NCBI GenBank assembly: GCA_003022815.1
Contig: PXSL01000081.1
Coordinates: forward strand, 1-9,541
Direction of reading: 5' to 3'
From: Halobacteriales archaeon SW_5_68_122
GTDB taxonomy: Archaea > Halobacteriota > Halobacteria > Halobacteriales > Haloarculaceae
DNA length: 9,541 nt
Position 1 is the stretch's first letter; each line of letters begins with the position of its first letter. Position numbers and translations under genes: made by a program. Below the pieces are notes generated by a model that made no database searches, had not been told where the DNA came from, and saw only the letters and a list, made by a program, of their open reading frames with translations. This document shows, one piece after another, positions 1 to 4,440 of the stretch.

Positions 1-97
1 CACACTGGTGGCGCTCGTGGGCCGTCGCCTGGTGGACCAATAGCTCCTCGACCGCCTCGGCGTCGTACGAACAGTCCTCGATGGCACACGCCCACAT
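1..97 (-). CDS. N-terminus of a small haloarchaeal zinc-finger protein (partial)
   Basis: The gene runs off the left edge; only about 32 residues are visible. They read MWACAIEDCSY, then an acidic helix, then LVHQATAHERHQC. Cys4 and Cys9 followed by His22 and His27 make a C2H2-like zinc-finger pattern, and Cys32 may begin a second knuckle. Small haloarchaeal proteins with this CxxxxC...HxxxxH layout are common and generally uncharacterised; binding of nucleic acid or protein is inference. I chose ATG at 97 because the AT-rich stretch around 122-131 then lies about 27-30 nt upstream, as for other leaderless genes here. An in-frame ATG at 124 would add nine residues (MSSPVQRFC) and cannot be excluded. 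The fold and length cannot be judged from this fragment. Confidence 0.6.
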   Translation of the reverse strand, partial: MWACAIEDCSYDAEAVEELLVHQATAHERHQC

Positions 98-483
98 ACA
101 GAAACGCTGAACGGGCGACGACATATGATTTGGCCCCGGCGGGGGCAGTGTTCGGATGAGCGGCGGTGGCCCGCACAGTCCACCGCCGAGTGTGACCCGA
201 AGGGGCCGACCGGTCGGCGGCTCCGACGGCCCTTAGAACCGCAGGACGAGCTCCGAGGATTGTAGTTCGAAAGACGGCTCGCGGAGCCGTCTTTCGTCGT
301 CCCGAAAATCGCTGATTTCTGGAGACAGCGAGTCAGAGCCCTCGAGCGGGCGGAGGGCTTCCGAGGTGGGCTCATACTGATTACCGTACCTGTGTGCCGG
401 TCCGACCGCACGACGGCGTGCGGTCGATCCGGGACTGACGTATAGTAACCACTATTAGTTGAACCGTCGCCGTCTGATCACTC

Positions 484-519
484 ATCTGAACAGTACCTAT
501 ACTATGGCCGTGTTCAGAT
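484..519. promoter_or_regulatory. 9-bp dyad in an AT-rich island, possible operator or promoter
   Basis: ATCTGAACA (484-492) and TGTTCAGAT (511-519) are perfect inverted copies separated by 18 bp, which contain CTATACTAT. Upstream, ATAGT (442-446) and ACTAT (451-455) flank AACC. The block 436-520 is visibly richer in A and T than its surroundings. The spaced dyad differs from the tight hairpins around it and looks more like a binding site for a dimeric regulator, or the end of a lost element. No gene start sits at the expected distance on either strand, so a regulatory role is inference. Confidence 0.4.
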
Positions 520-900
520 ACGGATTGCGGAATCCAGAACGCCCTCGGCACTCTCGAGTTCCGCTCGCGGGCCATGCGCGGCGCTCCGCGCCGCGAATTC
601 GAGGCGATGAAACCGCCTCGCCGCCCGCTCGCACGGCCCGGGACTCACTGTCATTCGAGAGCGATGCTCTCTCGTGATGTTGCCAGAATCCTGCGGATTC
701 TGGCCGCTTGCCGAACGTAGTCCGGCAATATCGGCAGAACGCGTCGCGTTCTGATTGCACGCGGAAAATCTTCGAGTTCCCGCACTGATGAAAGATACAT
801 CGCGTCGTTCGAACCACGCTCCTCAGTCGCGGTGCTCCTGTGGTGTCCTCGCGCGGCGCTGCCACGCGAGGTGCCAGTGCTGCCGGCACCCTGTTCCGTG

Positions 901-963
901 GTCGTTCGAAAGGCGCTTCGCGCCTTTCGTGATGACGAGAGAGCTTCGCTCTCTCGAACCACG
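901..963. repeat. Twin-hairpin segment between 5-bp direct repeats, with an empty-site copy at 804-818
   Basis: GTCGT-TCGAA at 901-910 and TCGAA-CCACG at 954-963 enclose 43 bp (911-953) that carry most of two 3-nt-loop hairpins. At 804-818 the same flanks occur joined as GTCGT-TCGAA-CCACG with nothing between. The arrangement is what an insertion with a 5-bp target duplication would leave, or equally a local duplication of short modules. Similarity does not extend beyond the 15 bp on either side, which weakens the insertion reading. Confidence 0.5.
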
Positions 964-1112
964 GCGAAGCCGCCACGCAATGCCTCGCCGTTTCAATTCG
1001 CCAAGCCCCGGCCGGTCAGCTGGCGGAAACGGACCCACTGGACGGTCCGTATCTGACACCGTCCATCCTACCGTCCCAAATCATAAATCCTGGGGGCGTT
1101 CCGGAGGCGTAC

Positions 1113-1120
1113 GTTTTTGC
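1113..1120 (+). promoter_or_regulatory. TATA-like box of the CHY zinc-finger gene
   Basis: GTTTTTGC is centred about 27 nt before GTG 1144. Similar boxes lie at the same distance before the Nudix, cyclophilin, phosphoribosyltransferase-like, PH-domain and AhbA/AhbB-like genes. It supports GTG 1144 as a leaderless start rather than TTG 1117, which would lie inside the box. Confidence 0.55.
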
Positions 1121-1143
1121 CGGCCGGGACCCGACCGTCGGCC

Positions 1144-1485
1144 GTGCGCGTTCACGGCCATGAAGTCCGGGGCATCGACATCGGCGGCGAGACCCGCTGT
1201 GCCCACTACGGGACCGACCGCGATGTCGTCGCCATCAGGTTCGCCTGTTGTGAGACGTACTATCCCTGTTTCCGGTGTCACGAGGAGGCGGCCGCCCACG
1301 ACGCCGAACGGTGGCCCGTCGAGCGCCGCGACGAACCGGCGGTGCTGTGTGGGTGCTGCGGCGCGGAACTGGCCGTTCAGGAGTACGTCGGCGTCGACTC
1401 CTGTCCCGACTGCGGCGCCCGGTTCAACCCCGCCTGCGCGGACCACTACCATCTGTACTTCGAAACGCCGGGCGACGACGCGTAG
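1144..1485 (+). CDS. CHY-type zinc-finger protein
   Basis: This 113-residue protein is built almost wholly of a CHY zinc finger, the domain also found in eukaryotic Pirh2/RCHY1 and in yeast Hot13. Visible ligands are C19 and H21 (RCAHY), C35/C36, C42, C45 and H46 (PCFRCHEE), C69, C71 and C72, C87 and C90 (CPDC), C98, and H101/H103 near the end. The domain probably binds several zinc ions. The biochemical role in archaea is not established; metal handling, redox or protein-protein contact are possibilities. The start is uncertain: GTG 1144 fits the upstream TTTTTGC box as a leaderless start. TTG 1117, with GGAGG at 1103-1107, would add nine residues lacking family character. The Nudix gene follows 31 nt later on the same strand with its own promoter-like box. 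Confidence 0.85.
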   Translation: MRVHGHEVRGIDIGGETRCAHYGTDRDVVAIRFACCETYYPCFRCHEEAAAHDAERWPVERRDEPAVLCGCCGAELAVQEYVGVDSCPDCGARFNPACADHYHLYFETPGDDA

Positions 1486-1486
1486 A

Positions 1487-1492
1487 GTTTTC
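1487..1492 (+). promoter_or_regulatory. TATA-like box of the Nudix gene
   Basis: GTTTTC begins just after the CHY stop codon and is centred about 27 nt before ATG 1517, the usual spacing for a leaderless haloarchaeal gene. The Nudix gene may therefore be transcribed on its own as well as by readthrough from the CHY gene. Confidence 0.45.
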
Positions 1493-1516
1493 CCCGGCCG
1501 CGGCCCGACCGACGGT

Positions 1517-2068
1517 ATGGACGAGGCCGACGAACTCGCCTGGGAGACGCTCGCCACCGAGACGGACTACACCTGCCCCGGTTTCGACGTCACCGTCGAC
1601 GACGTCCGGTTGCCGGACGGCACCGAGGCGGAGTACCACTACGTCTCGGAGCCGCCGTCGGTGGTGGTGCTGCCGTTCACGACGGACGGCGACGTGGTCG
1701 TCATCGAGGAGTGGCGGCAGGCCGTCGGCCGGATGAACTACGGCCTGCCGGCGGGCGGCCTCGAGAGCGAGGACGTGGACCCGGCCGCGGCGGCCCGCCG
1801 CGAACTGGCCGAGGAGACCGGCCACGAGGCCGCCGCCGTCGAGCCACTTGTCACCTACGAGCCCGCGAACGGCCTCTTCGACTCGACGTTCCACTACGCC
1901 GTCGCCCGCGGCTGTGAGCCGACCGCCGAACGGGACCTCGACGACAACGAGTCCATCCGCGTCGACACGACCACGTTCGCCGACCTCCAAGAGCGGGCCA
2001 TCGCCGGCGAGTTGCGGGACGGTCGCTCGGCGCTGGCGGTCCTCCAGTACGCCCTGCAAGCCGAGTAA
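1517..2068 (+). CDS. Nudix hydrolase, ADP-ribose pyrophosphatase-like
   Basis: The 183-residue protein has a single Nudix fold. The Nudix box spans residues 81-103 and contains RELAEETG with the metal-binding E96, E99 and E100. The residue expected to be Glu in the GX5E part is Val87, so the box is GX5VX7RELXEEXG. The catalytic REXXEE part is intact. The preceding strand (VVVLPFTTDGDVVVIEEWR) and the following segment around YEPANGLFDSTFHYAVARG resemble ADP-ribose or ADP-sugar pyrophosphatases, which cleave nucleoside diphosphates linked to another group into two phosphate-containing products. The exact substrate cannot be read from sequence. ATG 1517 is preceded by a TTTTC box at the leaderless distance. 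The gene ends 7 bp from the convergent SDR gene. Confidence 0.9.
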   Translation: MDEADELAWETLATETDYTCPGFDVTVDDVRLPDGTEAEYHYVSEPPSVVVLPFTTDGDVVVIEEWRQAVGRMNYGLPAGGLESEDVDPAAAARRELAEETGHEAAAVEPLVTYEPANGLFDSTFHYAVARGCEPTAERDLDDNESIRVDTTTFADLQERAIAGELRDGRSALAVLQYALQAE

Positions 2069-2075
2069 CCGGCCC

Positions 2076-3149
2076 TCACCGCATTCCGGCGTCGTCGATT
2101 TCGGGGTGGTTCCGGTAGAATGCCACGAGATCACCGGCGTACTCCTCGAATCTGGGGCACGCGATACCGGAACCCTCCAGGTCCTCGATAGTGTTCGAGC
2201 AGTCGAAGCTGGCCGACCACGTCTGGAACTCGAAGCCGCCGCTCTCGACCAGTTCGTGGTCGGGGGCAAGCGACTCCAGCAGGCCGCGGACGACCCCCTT
2301 CGGGTACGGCGGGACGAACGTCTTCGTCTTGCCCGCCGCCTCGCCGAGGGTCTTGATTAGCTCGACCGTCGAGGGCGGGTCGGGGTCCGCGAGGTGGTAC
2401 ACCTTGCCCTCGGATTCGTCGATGTCGCTTAGATAGCCGATGGCGTCGACGACGTAGTCCCGGGGGACGACGTTGAACTCCGCGTCGCCGGCGCCGCGCG
2501 GCGCCGGCACGACGGCGTACTCACCCTGCTCGAGCAACGCCTCGATGAAGGCGTACGAGCCGTCGTACTTCTGGGTCTCACCGGTCTCGCTGTCGCCGAC
2601 GGCCGCCGCCGGCCGGTAGATAGTGGTCGGAATCTCGTCGGTCCGCTCCTGGACGAGCACCTCGGCGGCGTGTTTCGTCGACTCATAGTGGTTGCCGAAC
2701 CGCTGGCCCTCCAGCAGCATCTCCTCGGTGAATCGCCCCTCGTAAAGGCCGGAGACGACGACGGTGCTGACGTAGTGGAACCGGTCGACGTCGGCGCCCG
2801 CGACGAACTCGAGGACGTGTCTGGTCCCCTCGATGTTAACCTGCTTGCCCGGCTCGCGGTTCATCGTCAGGTCGTAGATGGCCGCCAGATGGTAGGCTTC
2901 GACGGTCTCGTCCTGCAGGTCGTCGTAAGCGTCGCCCAGTCCGAGGCCCGCGTCGGTGATGTCCCCCTCGAGGAGGTCAATGCGGTCGGCGTCGGCCTCG
3001 ATGTCGGCGGCGCGTTCCTCGGCTTGCTTGCGGTACTTCGACTGTATCAGACACGTCACCGTCATGTCGTCGTCGTGTCGGTCCAGCAGCCGCTCAACGA
3101 GCGCCGACCCGAGAAAGCCCGGGAAGCCAGTGAGGAAGACGGTAGCCAT
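2076..3149 (-). CDS. SDR-family NAD(P)-dependent oxidoreductase, acyl-reductase-like
   Basis: The 357-residue protein is an extended short-chain dehydrogenase/reductase. The N-terminal dinucleotide motif is TGFPGFLG (7-14). EGDIT (61-65) follows the binding of the adenine part. HLAAIYD (87-93), Ser128 in YVSTV, and Y155-x3-K159 (YESTK) form the active site. The TGFPGFLG opening and overall layout match the NAD-binding domain of fatty acyl-CoA reductases and thioester reductases better than sugar epimerases, so reduction of an activated acyl group or a ketone is likely; substrate is inference. No signal peptide or membrane segment is obvious, so it is cytosolic. A TATATA box about 28 nt upstream of ATG implies leaderless transcription. 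It converges with the Nudix gene. A 22-bp perfect palindrome lies inside the coding sequence at 2487-2508. Confidence 0.85.
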   Translation of the reverse strand: MATVFLTGFPGFLGSALVERLLDRHDDDMTVTCLIQSKYRKQAEERAADIEADADRIDLLEGDITDAGLGLGDAYDDLQDETVEAYHLAAIYDLTMNREPGKQVNIEGTRHVLEFVAGADVDRFHYVSTVVVSGLYEGRFTEEMLLEGQRFGNHYESTKHAAEVLVQERTDEIPTTIYRPAAAVGDSETGETQKYDGSYAFIEALLEQGEYAVVPAPRGAGDAEFNVVPRDYVVDAIGYLSDIDESEGKVYHLADPDPPSTVELIKTLGEAAGKTKTFVPPYPKGVVRGLLESLAPDHELVESGGFEFQTWSASFDCSNTIEDLEGSGIACPRFEEYAGDLVAFYRNHPEIDDAGMR

Positions 3150-3170
3150 GTGTGGTGGCCGGGGGCGGGA

Positions 3171-3180
3171 CCCCTATATG
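3171..3180 (-). promoter_or_regulatory. TATA box of the SDR gene
   Basis: On the minus strand the sequence reads CATATAGGGG, centred about 27-28 nt before ATG 3149. It is the best TATA match in the window. At this spacing the transcript would start at or next to the initiation codon. Confidence 0.65.
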
Positions 3181-3344
3181 TTGTGCCGGTCTCCCACGGT
3201 CCCGTTAACCGCGCCGGGATCGGGGAACATCAGCGTTCGGCGTCGCCGGACCGCTATCGGGGTGTTGCCGGACGCAACGAGCGCCGCGTCTTCGGCTCGA
3301 GATAAGCGGCGCAGAGCGGCCGACGACGGTCCGGCCCGGAGCGC

Positions 3345-3808
3345 CTACCGGTCGATTTCGACGTTCTCAATCTCGATGTCCTCGCGGGGCTGGTCGTTGC
3401 GGTCGGTCGGGACGGAGCCGATCTCCTCGACGACATCCATCCCTGCGACCACCTCGCCGAAGACGGCGTGCTTGCCGGACCGTCGTGGGTCAACTCGTCG
3501 TGGAACTCGTCGTCGAACTCGTAGCCGGGGCCGCCGCGGCCGGTCCCCGTCGGGTCGCCGCCCTGAATCATGAACCCCTCGATGATTCGGTGGAAGACGC
3601 ATCCCTCGTACAGCGAGTCGCCGCGCACCTCGCCGGTCTCGGGGTCCTCCCAGGTGGTGGTGTCCGGCGCGGGGTCGTCGTCGGCCGCCGGGTCGTGCTC
3701 CGCGAGGTTGTGGAAGTTCTCGACCGTCCGGGGGGCGCGCTCTTTGAATAGTTCGATGGTGATGTCGCCGTGGGTCGTCCCGAGGGTGACGGTCGGGTTG
3801 TCGCTCAT
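3345..3808 (-). pseudogene. Cyclophilin-type peptidylprolyl isomerase, broken by an internal deletion
   Basis: The first 111 codons (3808-3476) give a normal cyclophilin start: MSDNPTVTLGTTHGDITIEL, then FHRIIEGFMIQGGDPTGTGRGGPGYEFDDEFHDELTHDGP. The end of the gene lies in another frame (3476-3345): GKHAVFGEVVAGMDVVEEIG to the stop. Family members carry about 28 residues between these parts, including the MANxGPxTNGSQFFI strand with active-site Asn, Gln and Phe. These are missing, and the frame is shifted by one, so roughly 85 bp appear lost. The junction at about 3474-3478 reads GGTCCGGCAAG, consistent with joining at a CGG shared by both sides. Reading on in the first frame gives unrelated residues. 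Cyclophilins catalyse cis-trans isomerisation of X-Pro bonds; this copy should be inactive. A TTTTGC box about 27 nt upstream is still present. An assembly error is the alternative. Confidence 0.85.
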
Positions 3809-3832
3809 GGCCGGAGGGTGGCGCGGACGTCG

Positions 3833-3838
3833 CAAAAG
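3833..3838 (-). promoter_or_regulatory. TATA-like box of the cyclophilin pseudogene
   Basis: The minus strand reads CTTTTG, centred about 27 nt before ATG 3808. The promoter seems intact although the gene is broken, which fits a recent loss of function. Confidence 0.4.
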
Positions 3839-3964
3839 ACTGCCGACTGCTCGCCGGTCGGGGGCGGTCGATCCGGGGTTCTGGAGGCGTCGCTCGCCGC
3901 GTCGCCGCGTCGGGGGAAAAGTGTCGTCCCCCCGCGAGGCGTTCGAGAGCGGCGCCGGACCATC

Positions 3965-4060
3965 GTCTGCGAGGTCGCCGAGCGGAAGCTCGCGGCGCTG
4001 GGCCCCGAACACGACGAACTCACCGACACCCAAGAGGCGTACCTGAGCTCTTGGCAGCGC
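3965..4060 (+). pseudogene. Fragment resembling the C-terminus of S-adenosylhomocysteine hydrolase
   Basis: In one plus frame the sequence reads VCEVAERKLAALGPEHDELT, then DTQEAYLSSWQ. This matches my recollection of the end of archaeal S-adenosylhomocysteine hydrolases, which finish with a helix like VAxLKLxAMGxxIDELTxEQxxYLxSW and a short tail. Everything before is missing: the upstream residues are Arg-rich and show neither the NAD-binding nor the substrate domain. Downstream the frame reads into an Arg/Trp-rich stretch ending at TGA 4112-4114. An intact enzyme would have over 400 residues, so this is a remnant if the match is right. The functional copy would be expected elsewhere in the genome. 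A real small protein with a similar helix is the alternative. Confidence 0.45.
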
Positions 4061-4174
4061 GAGTGGTGGGGCCGGCGGCGGTCGAACCGCGGTCACGCCC
4101 GACTGGTCGGCTGATAAACCACCCACGATAGACGGCGAATCGCCTTTCGGAGCGACCGACGAACCGGGGGCCAC

Positions 4175-4323
4175 ATGGAGCGACGCACGTTTCTACAGGG
4201 GCTGGGCGGCGCGGCGGGACTGGCCGCCAAGAGCGGCGTGACCGCCGCCGTCGGGCGTTCCGACCGACTCTCTGGAGGCGCTGGGGGGAGGCGCTCGAGA
4301 GCTCGTTCGAGGCCGACGACTGA
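4175..4323 (+). pseudogene. Remnant of a Tat-exported protein: signal peptide and C-terminal tail only
   Basis: ATG 4175 begins MERRTFLQGLGGAAGLAA, a typical haloarchaeal twin-arginine signal (RRTFLQ followed by a Gly/Ala-rich segment). The frame soon loses coding character. In another frame the sequence just before TGA 4321-4323 reads GEALESSFEADD, a plausible acidic C-terminus, and a third frame gives PTDSLEALGG just upstream. This looks like a secreted protein from which almost the whole middle was deleted, leaving both ends in different frames. The family cannot be named. It follows the S-adenosylhomocysteine-hydrolase-like fragment on the same strand, so 3809-4440 appears to be a zone of gene loss. 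Confidence 0.5.
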
Positions 4324-4378
4324 CCGGCTCCGGCCGACCCGACGACTATCGGGCGCCGGCCCCCGCTTGTGTAACCCG

Positions 4379-4392
4379 CCTCGCTTGCGAGG
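4379..4392. repeat. Short hairpin upstream of the monooxygenase gene
   Basis: CCTCGC-TT-GCGAGG is a perfect 6-bp inverted repeat lying 49 bp before GTG 4441. It could be a weak terminator for the debris upstream or an operator; no T-run follows it. The rest of 4324-4440 shows no other structure. Confidence 0.35.
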
Positions 4393-4429
4393 TGGTGGAT
4401 TGATTGTGCCCTGCGCCACAGTGTGAGAC

Positions 4430-4434
4430 GGTGA
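4430..4434 (+). promoter_or_regulatory. Shine-Dalgarno-like GGTGA before the monooxygenase
   Basis: GGTGA matches the anti-Shine-Dalgarno end of haloarchaeal 16S rRNA and lies 6 nt before GTG 4441. It supports that start. This gene lacks a clear TATA box at the leaderless distance, unlike most genes here, so it probably has a short leader. Confidence 0.45.
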
Positions 4435-4440
4435 CAACCT

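Larger units (their letters stand above)
268..972. repeat. Array of trinucleotide-loop hairpins with different stems
   Basis: Perfect or near-perfect inverted repeats follow each other. With exactly three loop bases: 268-296 (13 bp, GCG), 302-322 (9 bp with A-C and G-T mispairs, GCT), 577-595 (8 bp, TCC), 600-620 (9 bp, one A-C, GAA), 657-671 (6 bp, GAT), 682-704 (10 bp, TGC), 708-728 (9 bp, one A-C, GTA), 735-753 (8 bp, GTC), 847-871 (11 bp, one C-A, GCT), 870-890 (9 bp with A-C and T-G, GCT), 907-929 (10 bp, TTC), 936-956 (9 bp, TTC), 962-972 (4 bp, GAA). Other loops: 337-359 (7 bp, 9 nt), 403-426 (10 bp, ACGG), 522-535 (5 bp, GCGG). Most stem sequences differ. Three share TTCGA before the stem and TCGT after it (268-296, 657-671, 907-929). 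Function unknown. Confidence 0.85.
125..1143. other. Gene-free stretch of about 1 kb, mostly hairpins
   Basis: I see no credible gene here. The open frames crossing it translate to Arg/Ser/Pro-rich sequence with no recognisable domain and without the acidic bias of the real genes. Positions 125-267 hold a small GC hairpin (133-146) and little else. Positions 268-972 hold the hairpin array described separately. Positions 436-520 are an AT-richer island with two dyads. From about 973 to 1112 I see no structure beyond an AT-rich patch at 1080-1088. The array and the island suggest a repeat-rich or regulatory region, or a decayed mobile element; no transposase remnant is recognisable. Confidence 0.7.

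Noticed and set aside
800..820. tRNA T-arm-like GTTCGAACC
   Set aside because: No acceptor, D or anticodon arms can be formed around it; the sequence belongs to the GTCGTTCGAACCACG module repeated at 901-963.
268..972. CRISPR array
   Set aside because: Stems differ from one another and spacing is irregular; there is no repeated unit with regular spacers and no cas gene.
497..980. Minus-strand open frames of 159 and 109 residues over the hairpin array
   Set aside because: No recognisable domain, basic composition unlike the real genes, and their apparent repeats come from the hairpin stems.
755..2068. A 437-residue plus-strand open frame starting inside the hairpin region
   Set aside because: Only the last 183 residues, from ATG 1517, show a protein family (Nudix). 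The part before is Arg/Ser/Pro-rich and overlaps the CHY gene in another frame.
3150..3344. Possible small gene between the SDR start and the cyclophilin stop
   Set aside because: No open frame with acidic composition or known motif; it serves as the SDR promoter region.
3912..3932. GGGGGA...TCCCCC inverted repeat with AAAA, as a terminator or promoter
   Set aside because: Six-base homopolymer arms arise easily at this composition, and no gene starts or ends at a fitting place.
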